DNA of 64,000 nt from Cordylochernes scorpioides (Eukaryota > Arthropoda > Arachnida > Pseudoscorpiones > Chernetidae). The notes beneath the pieces were generated by a model, which saw nothing but the letters and a program-made list of their open reading frames with translations, had not been told where the DNA came from and searched no databases. Positions within the stretch are counted from its first letter, which is position 1; each line of letters starts with the position of its first letter. The translations under genes were made by a program, and so were the position numbers. Of the stretch, positions 40,215-51,151 are shown in pieces. The DNA lies in the NCBI GenBank assembly GCA_030710605.1, contig CP092872.1:94856737-94920736 (forward strand). Reading direction: 5' to 3'.

Positions 40215-42725
40215 GTCCAATGAAGGGCCTCAGATGTCTCCATACATCTCTATCACAGCAGTTGTTCTATATCTTGGGTGTGTAAAGTTCTTGGTCCAAG
40301 TCAATTTTCTGTTGTTGTCGTTTCCAACGAAGAGCCTGGGATGTCTCCATACATCTCTATCACAGCAATGTTCTCTATCTTGGGTGTGTAAAGTTCTGGG
40401 CCATGTCAATTTTCTGTTGTTATCGTGTCCAATGAAGAGCCTCAGATGTCTCCGTACATCTCTATCACAGCAGTCGTTCTCTATCTTGGGTGTGTAAAGT
40501 TCTGGGTCCATGTCAATTTTCTGTTGTTGTCGTGTCCAATGAAGAGCCTGGGATGTCTCCATACATCTCTATCACAGCAGTCGTTCTCTATCTTGGGTGT
40601 GTAAAGTTCTGGTCCATGTCAAATTTCTGTTGTTGTCGTGTCCAATGAAGAGCCTGGGATGTCTCCATACATCTCTATCACAGCAGTCGTTCTCTATCTT
40701 GGGTGTGTAAAGTTCTGAGTCCATGTTAATTTTCTGTTGTTGTCGTGTCCAATGAAGAGCCTCAGATGTCTCCATACATCTCTATCACAGCAGTCGTTCT
40801 CTATCTTGGGTGTGTAAAGTTCTGGGTCCATGTCAATTTTCTGTTGTTGTCGTGTCCAATGAAGAGCCTCAGATGTCTCCATACATCTCTATCACAGCAG
40901 TCGTTCTCTATCTTGGGTGTGTAAAGTTCTGGGTCCATGTCAATTTTCTGTTGTTGTCGTGTCCAATGAAGAGCCTCAGATGTCTCCGTACATCTCTATC
41001 ACAGCAGTTGTTCTCTATCTTGGGTGTGTAAAGTTCTGGGTCCATGTCAATTTTCTGTTGTTGTCGTGTCCAATGAAGAGCCTCAGATGTCTCCATACAT
41101 CTCTATCACAGCAGTTGTTCTCTATCTTGGGTGTGTAAATTCTGGGTCCATGTCAATTTTCTGTTGTTGTTGTGTCCAATGAAGAGCCTCAGATGTCTCC
41201 ATACATCTCTATCACAGCAGTTGTTCTCTATCTTGGATGTGTAAAGTTCTGGGTCCATGCCAATTTTCTGTTGTTGTCGTGTCCAATGAAGAGCCTCAGA
41301 TGTCTCCATACATCTCTATCACAGCAGTTGTTCTCTATCTTGGGTGTGTAAATTCTGGGTCCATGTCAATTTTCTGTTGTTGTTGTGTCCAATGAAGAGC
41401 CTCAGATGTCTCCATACATCTCTATCACAGCAGTTGTTCTCTATCTTGGGTGTGTAAAGTTCTGGGTCCATGCCAATTTTCTGTTGTTGTCATGTCCAAC
41501 GAAGAGCCTGGGATGTATCCATGCATCTCTATCACAGCAGTTGTTCTCTATCTTGGGTGTGTAAATTTCTGGATCCATGTCAATTTTCTGTTGTTGTCAT
41601 GTCCAACGAAGAGCCTGGGATGTATCCATGCATCTCTATCACAGCAGTTGTTCTCTATCTTGGGTGTGTAAAGTTCTGGGTCCATGTCAATTTTCTGTTG
41701 TTGTTGTCGTGTCCAATGAAGAGCCTCAGATGTCTCCATACATCTCTATCACAGCAGTCGTTCTCTATCTTGGGTGTGTAAAGTTCTGGATCCATGTCAA
41801 TTTTCTGTTGTTGTCATGTCCAACGAAGAGCCTCAGATATCTCCATACATCTCTATCTCAGCAGTCGTTCTCTATCTTGGGTGTGTAAAGTTCTGGGTCC
41901 ATGTCAAATTTCTGTTGTTGTCGTTTCCAATGAAGAGCCTCAGATGTTTCCATACATCTCTATCACAGCAGTCATTTTCTATCTTGGGTGTGTAAAGTTC
42001 TGGGTCCATGCCAATTTTCTGTTGCTGTCATGTCCAACGAAGAGCCTCAGATGTCTCCATACATCTCTATCTCAGCAGTCGTTCTCTATCTTGGGTGTGT
42101 AAAGTTCTGGGTCCATGTCAATTTTCTGTTGTTGTCGTTTCCAATGAAGAGCCTCAGATGTCTCCATGCATCTCTATCACAGCAGTTGTTCTCTATCTTT
42201 GGTGTGTAAATTTCTGGGTCAATGTCAATTTTCTGTTGTTGTCATGTCCAACGAAGAGCCTCAGATGTCTCCATACATCTCTATCTCAGCAGTCGTTCTC
42301 TATCTTGGGTGTGTAAAGTTTTGGGTCCATGTCAATTTTCTGTTGTTGTCGTTTCCAATGAAGAGCCTCAGATGTCTCCGTACATCTCTATCATAGCAGT
42401 TGTTCTCTATCTTGGGTGTGTAAAGTTCTGGATCCATGTCAATTTTCTGTTGTTGTCGTTTCCAATGAAGAGCCTCAGATGTCTCCGTACATCTCTATCA
42501 CAGCAGTTGTTCTCTATCTTGGGTGTGTAAATTTCTGGGTCCATGTCAATTTTCTGTTGTTGTTGTCATGTCCAACAAGAGCCTGGGATGTCTCCATACA
42601 TCTCTATCACAGCAGTTGTTCTGTATCTTTGGTGTGTAAATTTCTGGATCCATGTCAATTTTCTGTTGTTGTCGTGTCCAATGAAGAGCCTCAGATGTCT
42701 CCGTACATCTCTATCACAGCAGTAG
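40215..42725. repeat. 107-bp tandem array, ~23-24 copies
   Basis: GTGTGTAAAGTTCTGGGTCC recurs with period 107; the first and last GTGTAAA marks are 2354 bp apart (22 x 107) despite a few 1-3 bp indels (for example near 41125, 41390 and 41700). Unit phrases: CAATTTTCTGTTGTTGTCGT, CCAATGAAGAGCCTCAGATG, CATACATCTCTATCACAGCA. Because 107 is not divisible by three, the many short frames on both strands shift from unit to unit and are not genes. Confidence 0.94.
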
Positions 42726-42944
42726 CAATGTTCACAATCACTTTGATAATCGTCACGGAAATTACGATTTTTAAAAATCACTCTGCGCTGATTTTTTTCA
42801 TACCCACTACAAATACATTTCGACGTTGTTTGTCAATGATCCCAATCTCTCTCAATATGGATTAATTATAATAAATGACCAGGTTATATAAAGCTTTAAA
42901 AATAGCAGTAATAACTAAAATTGATTCATAAAAATATAAAGGTC

Positions 42945-43220
42945 ACTTCTCCCGTCAAAACAGACAGCAAATCTAAGCGCTATCTATTGACCGCCTATAC
43001 AATAGCGGCCTCGGGTCGATAACAAAGCCACAACACCAGCTCTGACAAACTGAGGAGCGTCAACCTGGAGAATATGGTTTCGGGTTAATGGCCCTTCGTT
43101 AGTCCATTTATCAAAGCTGGTGTTGTGGTTTTGTCACCGACCTGATTCCGCTAGTTTGTAGAGACGGTCAATAGATGGCGCTTGGTTTTAACGTCTATTT
43201 TGACGGGAGAGAAATGACCT
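42945..43220. mobile_element. Foldback MITE copy
   Basis: Inverted halves CTATCTATTGACCGCC / GGTCAATAGATGGCGC and AACAAAGCCACAACACCAGC / GCTGGTGTTGTGG; same family as 55862-56105. Confidence 0.7.
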
Positions 43221-43584
43221 TTGTCTTTTTAGATCAATATCCTCCCTGAAAAAATCTCCATCCAAGGAAAGAAATTATGGTTTTTAGGCTTCCAATCAAA
43301 ATACATTTTTACACAGACATCAGAATACTCCTACTCAGAAAGTTGGTCAAAAATCTGCAAATATATTTATAACATGTAATTAATGTGGAGATGGAATCCA
43401 GGCCATATGTATTGTGACAGATACAGCGCTATAAGGAGAAAATGCTAATTTGCCAACTCAGCAACAAAACAACGTCAACTTCCTTATTCAGATAACATAT
43501 TTACATATTCTTCCTTCTATAAGGGGAGAATTAAGGAAGGAAATAAAAGACAATGGTGACTAAAGTTGTTCTCATATATATATA
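43221..43584. other. Unannotated spacer
   Basis: No gene or repeat recognised. Confidence 0.3.
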
Positions 43585-44329
43585 CTAGACGAATGGCCCG
43601 GGCAACGCCCGGGTTTTACCCGAGTGCGTATATATTTTTAAAACGTTTTAATTAAAATACTATTCGTTACAATTATAAATTGGCGCCGTGGATGTCTCTC
43701 TTGTGAAACGTCCCGCCCCAAACTGTGTGTGTCTTGAAAATATAAAAATAAAAATGTGAATTTTCATAAAGATTTCATCATGTCGATTTTTTTTTTTTGC
43801 ATTTCACCTACTAAATCGATAGAGATAATTACATTTGCAACATGAACTTAGGTATATTGACTAAATAGAAAACAGCATAGTAATAAAGATCATTTTTTAA
43901 AGGCACCATATCGGTTTTTTTTTTCAATAAAATCGAAACAAAAATTAACGATAAATAACGATAATTGCCTTAAAAAGAAATTGCCTTAAAAAAAATAAAC
44001 ATTCGCGGTGATTTTGTCTTGCATTCGTTTATACAATTATTATATACGAATGACCCGGGCAACGCCCGGGTTTTACCCGATTAAATGCTTTTATTCAAAT
44101 ACTATTCGTTACAATTATAAATTGGCGCCGTGGATGTCATTCTTGTATAATATATAAATGAGTTTTAAAAATTGTAAAAAAAAAAATGCATCGGCCGGGA
44201 ATCGAACCCGGGCCGCCCGCGTGGCAGGCGAGCATTCTACCACTGAACCACCGATGGTTATGAAAAATCCCATCCGTGAGCTTCAGACAGACAAACAAAC
44301 AGACAGAATAAGGCAAATATATAAGTAGA
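43585..44329 (-). mobile_element. Non-autonomous Helitron carrying a tRNA-Gly
   Basis: On the minus strand it starts A|TCTACTTATATATTTGCC and ends with CCCGGGCGTTGCCCGGG and then CCATTCGTCTAG|T, the Helitron 5' TC, 3' hairpin and CTAG with insertion between A and T. A second, internal 3'-end-like hairpin lies at about 44045-44085. No Rep/helicase is encoded. The 5' segment contains tRNA-Gly(GCC) at 44187-44257. A near copy, tRNA included, is at 52463-53278. Confidence 0.8.
44187..44257 (-). tRNA. tRNA-Gly (anticodon GCC), Helitron-borne
   Basis: 71 nt. D arm with box A TGGTTCAGTGG, anticodon arm CTCGC-CTGCCAC-GCGGG-like with GCC, T arm GGTTCGATTCC (box B) and acceptor CCATCGG/CCGATGC. The first base is C instead of G, leaving a C-C mismatch at 1:72; the rest of the cloverleaf is sound. 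A T(10) run follows as a pol III terminator. Possibly transcribed; maturation is doubtful because of the 1:72 mismatch. Confidence 0.75.
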
Positions 44330-44799
44330 TTAACTTATCTCAATTTTAATGTGTCGTTTTTTTTCTATAGAAATTGGCTTTGTTTGTATAATTAGCTGTA
44401 AAATGTAAACAAAACATATATTTTGCTTTTTTAACAAAATATTATTCGTTTTAAAAAAATCTATATGAACATTTAAAAAAATAATAAATTAAAAATTGCT
44501 GAAGGTTTGCGTGTAATGCAATTTTTTATGTGAAAAAATATTGTCATTACACGATTTACTTCAACATTTTTTCAAGACTTCGACGTCTCCCCGTGTCGCC
44601 ATTTTCAAGAATAGAATAATTTCCTTGATAACACGGGCGTATAAAGAAAAGGTTGAAGTGTAAATCATTATAACTTACTTATATATTAAATTAATTTTCC
44701 AAACGGCGTTTTACATAAAAACTGACATTACAAGATTTTATAAAGATCAAAAAATGTGTAAAAGAAAAAAATGGCTTTAAAAACACACTTTCATTTCGT
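44330..44799. other. Spacer with decayed Penelope-like tail
   Basis: Around 44570-44620 (AAGACTTCGACGTCTCC, TTTTCAAGAATAG) resembles a Penelope terminal repeat on the minus strand. No gene. Confidence 0.35.
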
Positions 44800-44827
44800 C
44801 GGGGGTCGGTGAAAGGATGGTCTAAAC

Positions 44828-46961
44828 CAGGGGTCTCCAAACTTTCCAGCTTTAGGGCCATACTGATTACTCCAGTAAGTTCCGAGGGCCAAGATGGCAA
44901 CACTGCATATTATTAATTTTCCTGTATTAATTGTTATGTTTATTTGTTATTAAATGTTATTATTAATTGTTGCTTTTGTGTGTGATTTAGCAGAATGGAA
45001 AAAAAGCGAAAAATTGATAGTGAATGCAGAAAATTCAAAGATCAGTGGAACATTCAGTATTTCGTAATTGAGTCCAGTAACAAGGCGCTATGTTTGATTT
45101 GCAATGAAAGCATAGCCGTTCTCAAAGAATATAACATGAAACGTCATTATGAAACAAAACATTCTCAAAATTACTCAAAATATACAGGAATTGTGCGGAC
45201 AGAAAAATTCGAAGCTTTGAAGCGCGGATTGAAATCGCAGCAATCTTTATTTACAAAAGTCAAAACTGAACAAGAGGTAAATTTATTAAAAACTGTCAGT
45301 ATGTCAGCAAACACTGCGGCTCGAAGGGTAGAAAACATCGCTGAAAATATATCCTCTCAACTGTTCGACAAAAATGGACATGTTGAGTGGTTTTCTTTGG
45401 CCTTGGATGAGTCAACGGATGTGTCAGATACTGCTCAGGTGTTGATTTATATTAGAGGAGTAGATAAAAGCTATGAAGTGCACGAAGAATTTCTTGATAT
45501 GTATAGTATTCATGGCACAACTACTGGTACCGATATTTTTAAAGGAGTTGAAATGGCCATTAATAAAAAGAACCTTCGATGGAAAAACTTGAAATGTATT
45601 ACAACTGATGGAGGCAAAAACATGAGTGGGAAAGATAAAGGAGTGGTCGCTCTTGTGTCAAAGGCTGTAGAAATGACGGCGGCTCAAAACCATTAGTCTT
45701 ACATTGTATCATTCATCAACAGTCTTTGTGCGGAAAATGTTTGGATATGTCTGACGTTCTGAAACCAGTCATATCAACTGTTAATTTCATCAGATCTTTT
45801 GGGCTGAATCACCGACAATTCCGACAATTTATTGCAGAGATTGGAGAAACAGACTTACCTTATCATACTGCCGTACGCTGGCTTAGTTGTGGGAAAGTCC
45901 TTCAGCGCTTTTTTGAACTTCGAGCAGTGATCGAAATTTTTTTGAATGAAAAGCACCGCCCTCTTACCGAATTACAAAACAACGCATGGCTATGGAAGTT
46001 AGCATTCTATGTTGATTTGACAAAACATGTGAACGAACTGAATTTGAGATTGCAAGGAGAAAACCAGCATCTTCCTGATTTATACACTAATATCAAGTCA
46101 TTCCGGATGAAATTGATACTGTTTCAATCACAACTACGAAGTAAATGTTTTTCACATTTTAAAACATGTGAAATATTCAGCCACACTACTGAGACTGAGT
46201 TTCCTATCGATTTTGCAATCGAAACTTTGAGTGCTTTGAAGATAAATTTTGATACTCGTTTCTCGGACTTTGATGCCATTGCGAATCAAATTAAGATTTT
46301 TCAGAATCCTTTTGATGCTGACATTGAAACCCTAGCCCCGGAACTTCAAATGGAAATGATTGATCTTCAGTGCAGTGATATAATTAAGAACAAATATGAA
46401 AACTCATCTTTGTTGGAATTTTATAAGAGTCTTCCACTGACACAATTTGATAATTTGCATAAATTTGCTCGTGGGCTGTTTTCCGTTTTTGGTACTACTT
46501 ATTTGTGTGAGAAAACCTTCTCCAAAATGAAGTACACAAAAAATGTATACAGATCTAAATTAACTGACGAGCATCTTAAATCTCTTTTAATAATTGGTAC
46601 AAGTAAAATTAGTCCACAACTACAAACTATTGTCGGTGGAAAATCTCAATTACATACATCTCATTAGCATTTCATATGTCATGTTATAAGGTATGTGTTG
46701 TTCATTACTTACAATGTATAAAATGTAAGTTGGATTCATTTCAATAATTTGTTAGTTATTATATGCTGAAGTTAAATTTACTGCATAAATTATACATGTC
46801 TTTACTCATTACCATTCTGTGTTTCTTTATCCAACTTATCACAAACATTTTATTTGCTATAAAAAATATTTGTTCTCTAAAAGGAGTTTTCAAGTATGTC
46901 TCCGCGGGCCGGACAAAATCTGTCCGGATGTGGCCCTCGGGCCGTAGTTTGGAGACCCCTG
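44828..46961 (+). mobile_element. hAT-family DNA transposon, nearly intact
   Basis: Ends CAGGGGTCTCCAAACT... and its inverse ...AGTTTGGAGACCCCTG. Perfect 8-bp target duplication GTCTAAAC at 44820-44827 and 46962-46969, the hAT length. 2134 bp. It encodes a BED-finger hAT transposase interrupted by a single frameshift. Close in type to the GTF2IRD2/ZBED-like hAT group. Confidence 0.93.
44995..46667 (+). pseudogene. hAT transposase, one frameshift
   Basis: Part 1 (44995-45696, 233 residues): a BED-type zinc finger (W-x-Y...CLICNESIAVLKEYNMKRHY) and then RNase H-fold motifs with acidic residues in SLALDESTDVSDTAQVLIYI and TTDGGKNMSGKDKG. Part 2 (45726-46667, 313 residues): helical insertion domain (LNHRQFRQFI, AVRWLSCGKVLQRFFELR) and a C-terminal hAT dimerisation segment (RGLFSVFGTTYLCEKTFSKM, then KLTDEHLKSLL). 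The two are offset by one frame around 45690; the rest of the frame is open, so inactivation is recent. It would bind and cut the element's ends. I give no repaired sequence. Confidence 0.88.
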
Positions 46962-47250
46962 GTCTAAACCGTTGGTTTAAGACCGCTAAGACCCGGGTTC
47001 GATTCCCGCATTAAGCACTTTTTTCTGATTTAAAAAAAAAAAAATGCTCCAATGGCCCCCGATTCTTGAAAAAGTCCAACCCCACCAGCGAGTGCAAGTA
47101 ACCAAACGGGGCTCTGGCACATTTATAAGTGTAAAGTCGAACTGCTTTTCACATGTGTAGAAATGTGGTGCACTTACAGTAAAAGCAGTCGCCTTCTACC
47201 CACCATGATTATCATGGCTTGTATCACGTGTACTAGAGATAAGCAAAAAA

Positions 47251-47689
47251 GACAAAGAAAGAGACAAGCATGCGCCGATTCAATGCGCCTAATTCTCTAG
47301 CGCTGCGCGCGCAGCACTCTCGTTCGGTGACTCATCGTAACCTTACCGGGCGTTACACTTTTTCATAAGTGACTCCCAGCCGCAACCTAATTTAAGACGT
47401 TGTCACGTCAAAAACTTCGTAATTATCTAAAAAGAATAAAATACTTTTTTCTGTTATATACCCAAAATTATATATATTTTTTATCACAAAAAAATATATA
47501 TAATAAAAGTATAGAGACGTCCCTAATATATTACATATCTACAAGATATAAGTGTTTTAAATTGACTATATTTCAACACTGACATTCACCCGACATTTTT
47601 TATTCCTTAAGGTGTCGAATTAAAGAAGTTTGATAGTGTAAACAAGAAATATACAAGAAGTCCATTGACGTCGATAAAGAGATTGCCCT
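47251..47689. other. Unannotated spacer
   Basis: A palindromic CTGCGCGCGCAG lies near 47310. No gene. Confidence 0.3.
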
Positions 47690-47809
47690 GTGTGATACAT
47701 ACACCTGTCTATACAGACCACCCTGTCTATAGCGACCACCCAAGACAACGTTTCTAAAATATATTCGCACTCTGGTAAACCCCGGGCGTTGCCCCGGCCA
47801 TTCGTCTAG
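47690..47809 (+). mobile_element. Helitron 3' end with MITE-like segment
   Basis: ACACCTGTCTATACAGACCA (about 47701) is followed by GGTAAACCCCGGGCGTTGCC and CCATTCGTCTAG|T at 47809. The same pairing of a CTGTCTATA segment with a Helitron 3' end occurs at 51152-51475 in the opposite orientation. Confidence 0.6.
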
Positions 47810-47889
47810 TTTTCAAATAAACTTCTATATTTTCCCCCACCTACTACAATTATGAAAACCTGGTATGTTTGATAATAAAGTAAACTTCC

Positions 47890-47965
47890 AAGGATGAGTA
47901 TCTTTTATTAAACGTTTTTCGAGCTTTCGGGATAACGCCTTTCTACAGGAAAAATTGATACAAAA
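47890..47965 (-). ncRNA. Degenerate hammerhead-like unit
   Basis: Minus strand: TTTTTC, CTGTAGA, A, hairpin around GGCGTTATCC, GAAAGCTC, GAAAAACG. TTTTTC and GAAAAA can pair as helix I. The CTGANGA box is altered, so activity is unlikely. Confidence 0.35.
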
Positions 47966-48089
47966 TGAAACTTAACTATGTTATGGCAAGTTATATGTAC
48001 ATTTTAAACCTGGTATGTAAATAATATGTAACTTGAGGGATTTAGAAAAAAAATCGTCTATCTTTAGACCAAATCCCCTTGTCAATGGC

Positions 48090-48106
48090 TTTTTTTTTTT
48101 TTTTTT
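48090..48106 (-). other. Poly(A) tract downstream of the PSMD11 copy
   Basis: T(17) on the plus strand, i.e. A(17) on the gene's strand, about 140 bp after the stop codon, with AATAAA roughly 80 bp before it. May be the remnant poly(A) tail of a retrocopied mRNA, or a simple repeat. Confidence 0.45.
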
Positions 48107-48244
48107 GTTATGAAGATGACCCATTAATATTTATAAGTAAGTAAAAAGTCGTAAGCACATTATATTGTGATTAGGAAATAATTTATTAAATACATTTATA
48201 TGATGTTTTATATAAATAAAAGGGAGAGGCTCTCTCTTTAGGGA

Positions 48245-49405
48245 TTATGAAAGTTTCTTCACTTTCTTGTATAAGTCATCCACAACTTTTTCCATACTTT
48301 GAATGGTCTCAATGGTCATGTCGTAGGTTTCGTCTTTTATGGATTCCTCCAAGATTATTAAGACTCCATCGCTCTGGTCCAGGATTCCAGTGATCTTGCG
48401 GTCCAGGATCATTTGTGAGAGTTTCCGCTCCACGGTGCTTAGTGGTAGGTTGATGATGTCTGCAATATGAGCTACCTGTATCTTGGAATAGGCCTCGATG
48501 ATCCGGCAGAGATTCTGTTCCAGCATGTTGTCGTAGAGGGCATCCAGGTGGCTGTGTATGATTGGATCATCTACCAGCTCTTGCTTGTATTGGTCCAGGG
48601 TGTTCTGGAGATCTGCTAGAGATCGCTTGCTGCTAGCTTTTGCAATGGCCTTCATGGCTTCCACATCACGTCCTGCGTAGTTCAAAGCAAGTTTACCCAT
48701 TGTGATAGAATAGACATCTTCTGGGGTGTTCAACATGATCTTGGAGAGCAGCATGTATTTGAGGGCATTAATTGCTTGAGGACAGTTATCTGAATCAAAA
48801 CTCTCAAATGCCTCGTAGAAATAGGAATAAGCGACTTTGTAGTCTTTCTCAGTGGCGTGTAGGATTCCGGATTGTAGATCCAGCGATCCTTGTAGTTTGG
48901 GAGGGCAGTAGATGGCATTAGCTGCCGTTCTGGCAGAAGTGAGGGATGCACGACACTTGGGTAGATTGCTCAGGCTGTGGTATATTTTACTTTCTACCAA
49001 TTCAACTTCCACTAGCAAATGTTTATCATCCATTCTCTTGAGTTCTTTCAGCAAACTTCCAGTCAACTGAAGAGCTTCCGAATATTTCTGGGCATCATAG
49101 TAAACACTAGCTAACCTGATCTCAAGAGATTGGCGTAGTAAAGTACGTTTCTCCATTTTGGCCCATTCAATGCAATCTTTACAGAGCTCAGCCTCGTGGC
49201 CAGTAGAGGCATCCATGTCGAGATACAGGTCAACTAAGGTACGTACAAGTTTAGCTGCTTTGGCCTTACTTACTAAGCTGAGAAAAGGTCGTGTGGACCT
49301 AATGAGAGCTTCAAGTTCTTCAGCATTACCTGAACTGCTCAATTCCTGCGCCATTTGAAGAATCTTCTGCTCCTTAATAGCCACGTCATCTTTCTGGTGA
49401 TCCAT
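48245..49405 (-). CDS. PSMD11: 26S proteasome regulatory subunit Rpn6 (PSMD11), intronless, N-terminally short
   Basis: 386 residues; animal PSMD11 is about 420. Start ATG 49405 with an in-frame TAA about 25 bp upstream. Rpn6 is a lid scaffold that clamps the 19S regulatory particle to the 20S core. Residues ~1-185 match its helical-repeat arm ([44 protein letters not shown]), ~187-355 the PCI domain ([60 protein letters not shown]) and the end the bundle-forming C-terminal helix ([20 protein letters not shown]). About 33-36 N-terminal residues are missing relative to the usual protein, and ATEKDYK is one residue shorter than the usual AEEKDWK-type loop. No introns and a poly(A) tract downstream suggest a 5'-truncated retrocopy that has stayed open; a true gene with an unseen first exon is the alternative. 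Confidence 0.9.
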   Translation of the reverse strand: MDHQKDDVAIKEQKILQMAQELSSSGNAEELEALIRSTRPFLSLVSKAKAAKLVRTLVDLYLDMDASTGHEAELCKDCIEWAKMEKRTLLRQSLEIRLASVYYDAQKYSEALQLTGSLLKELKRMDDKHLLVEVELVESKIYHSLSNLPKCRASLTSARTAANAIYCPPKLQGSLDLQSGILHATEKDYKVAYSYFYEAFESFDSDNCPQAINALKYMLLSKIMLNTPEDVYSITMGKLALNYAGRDVEAMKAIAKASSKRSLADLQNTLDQYKQELVDDPIIHSHLDALYDNMLEQNLCRIIEAYSKIQVAHIADIINLPLSTVERKLSQMILDRKITGILDQSDGVLIILEESIKDETYDMTIETIQSMEKVVDDLYKKVKKLS

Positions 49406-49825
49406 GATATTTATGGTTATTTGAAATTAATACACGTTATGAGGGCGTTACAATAGAGAGATAAACCAGGTACCTTAAACACGATGTTTTTTTTTACAGT
49501 CAGAAAACAATGAATGACAAATTGTTTATTAAACACGAATGGTGACTTGATAAAAAACAATCGAGTATTTTTTATTAATTTTTATTCTGTTGATTAATTC
49601 TGTGATCATAAAAATATAATTTTTTAAATTCTTTTTTTTTATATACTCACACACACAATTATACGCATTATATAAAATATTTTTTGCAAAATATTTTTTC
49701 AAAAGCTTATTCTTCTATATTCAGGATTTTTTTAGTTTTCAGCAAAATATTATAATTTGTTTTCCATTATGAATGATTTTTTTTAAAATAAACATATCAA
49801 TTTTGAAAGTTTCATTTATAGGCTA
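49406..49825. other. AT-rich flank upstream of the PSMD11 copy
   Basis: T- and A-rich tracts; no exon for the missing N-terminus was recognised in this interval. Confidence 0.4.
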
Positions 49826-50186
49826 CTAGACGAATGACCCGGGCAACGCCCGGGTTTACCCGATTAAATGTTCTATTCAAACACTATACAAAACTGTGCG
49901 CGCGCACAGGGAAGTCACGTGCTCGCCGGCAGCCAATGGGCGCGCGCCGCCGTCAGATCGCCCGCGTTCTAGAGGGCGCTGCTCGTGAGCTAAGTAGAAT
50001 AATTTGAATATATAGTTTTAATAATTGATTTATATATTTTTTAAAATAGCCTATCGTCATCCCCGTTATTTTTTACCTATGTATGGAAATTTTGGTTTGA
50101 ATTAGTGAACTACTGCGAATTTGTATACAGGTCATACAAACCAACAGACAGACAAACATACAAACATTCATTTTTATATATATAGA
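49826..50186 (-). mobile_element. Complete 361-bp non-autonomous Helitron
   Basis: Minus strand begins A|TCTATATATATAAAAATG and ends with a CCCGGGCGTTGCCCGGG hairpin and TCATTCGTCTAG|T. A GC-rich block (about 49893-49985) lies near the 3' end. No coding capacity. The 5' end is of the same type as in the Helitron at 61757. Confidence 0.88.
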
Positions 50187-50235
50187 TAGATATATATTTT
50201 TCTAAACAGAATATATAGAACGAGGATGCAAAATA

Positions 50236-50500
50236 CACTCATGGACAAAACTTAAGGAAGTTGTACCTTTTTAGCATGTATATCGGGATTGAGACAATAA
50301 CTCTGAAAGATATTACAGTGACCTTTATTGAAGACACACGAGCTAACCAATATACACTCATGAACAAAACTTAAGGAAGTTGTACCTTTTTAGCATGTAT
50401 ATCGGGATTGAGACAATAACTCTGAAAGATATTACAGTGACCTTTATTGAAGACACACGAGCTAACCAATATACATTCTCATAGGAATACCTGTCCGGGA
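50236..50500 (-). repeat. Tandem pair of MITE units of the 76-bp family
   Basis: CACTCATGGACAAAACTTAA and its surroundings occur at about 50237 and 50355 (period about 118), each with GCATGTATATCGGGATTGAG. Same element family as 1121-1328 and 2090-3066 in opposite orientation. Confidence 0.8.
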
Positions 50501-50569
50501 ACAGCACCAGTAACTCTTGTCGTAGTTGGAAGTTATCCATGAGGAATTTTTCGAAGATCAGAGGCACGA

Positions 50570-50718
50570 GCTAACAGCACGAGGCCCCCTCTAAATAGCG
50601 CCTGATTTTAAACATTAAAATGTAAACATTTTACATTAAAAGTGACCTGTCTATAGCACCCTCTCTCTATACCACCCTATTTTGGTGAGTCCCAAGAGGG
50701 GGCGACAGGTTTAACTGT
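50570..50718. mobile_element. Partial MITE, CAGTTAAACCTG family
   Basis: CCCCCTCTAAATAGCGCC ... AGGTTTAACTG; the left end is truncated compared with 32877-33037. Confidence 0.7.
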
Positions 50719-50928
50719 ATATACAAAGGAGAATAAATATCATTATGATATCCAAATAAATATAGAAGGACTCTCAATTCTTAGAGAAGATATGAAAAAT
50801 CTGCAATGAAATCAGGTAAGGCATATGGGGGTGCATTGAAATTTTGGAAGAAACTGATGAAAATATCACTGAACTTTTTATTCAATCTACCAGACATAGA
50901 AATGAAATCCCTCTTGACTTAAAAAACT

Positions 50929-51115
50929 AAGCGTCGTCCCTGATGAAGAGTACGATGTCATCCACATAGGCGACCATAAATCCGCGGCCCAAGATCCTCT
51001 CGAGGCGGCGTAGCAGAGATACAACAAGGATGCTGAAGAGCGCGGCGCTGAGACGGCAGCCCTGCCTCACCCCGTTGAGAAGCGGATAGGCCTTGGTGTA
51101 TACATCTCCGAGTTT
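50929..51115 (-). pseudogene. GC-rich reverse-transcriptase fragment with YVDD
   Basis: Translating the minus strand from about 51115 to 50929 gives LLNGVRQGCRLSAALFSILV and, after ~23 residues, MVAYVDDIVLFIRDD. These are conserved blocks of a non-LTR reverse transcriptase: the GxRQGCxLSxxLF block and the catalytic YVDD. About 62 codons without a stop, much richer in GC than its surroundings. A T(18) run (51112-51129) abuts its upstream end. The rest of the LINE is missing. Confidence 0.78.
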
Positions 51116-51151
51116 TTTTTTTTTTTTTTGATCAAAGTTATTTATTATAAA

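Larger units (their letters stand above)
44800..47250 (+). mobile_element. tRNA-derived SINE split by the hAT insertion
   Basis: The head (GGGGTCGGTGAAAGGATGG, 44800-44827) and the rest (CCGTTGGTTTAAGACC, GACCCGGGTTCGATTCCCGC, then the SINE body to about 47235) rejoin exactly once the hAT element and one copy of its target duplication are removed. Confidence 0.82.

Noticed and set aside
40132-42865. Repeated short frames on both strands (CDRDVWRHLRLF, GCVKFWVHVNFLLL types)
   Set aside because: The 107-bp period shifts frame at each unit, so these are repeat artefacts.
44187-44257. Ordinary single-copy tRNA-Gly gene
   Set aside because: It lies inside Helitron boundaries, has an identical-looking copy in a second Helitron and a C-C mismatch at 1:72, so it is treated as element-borne.
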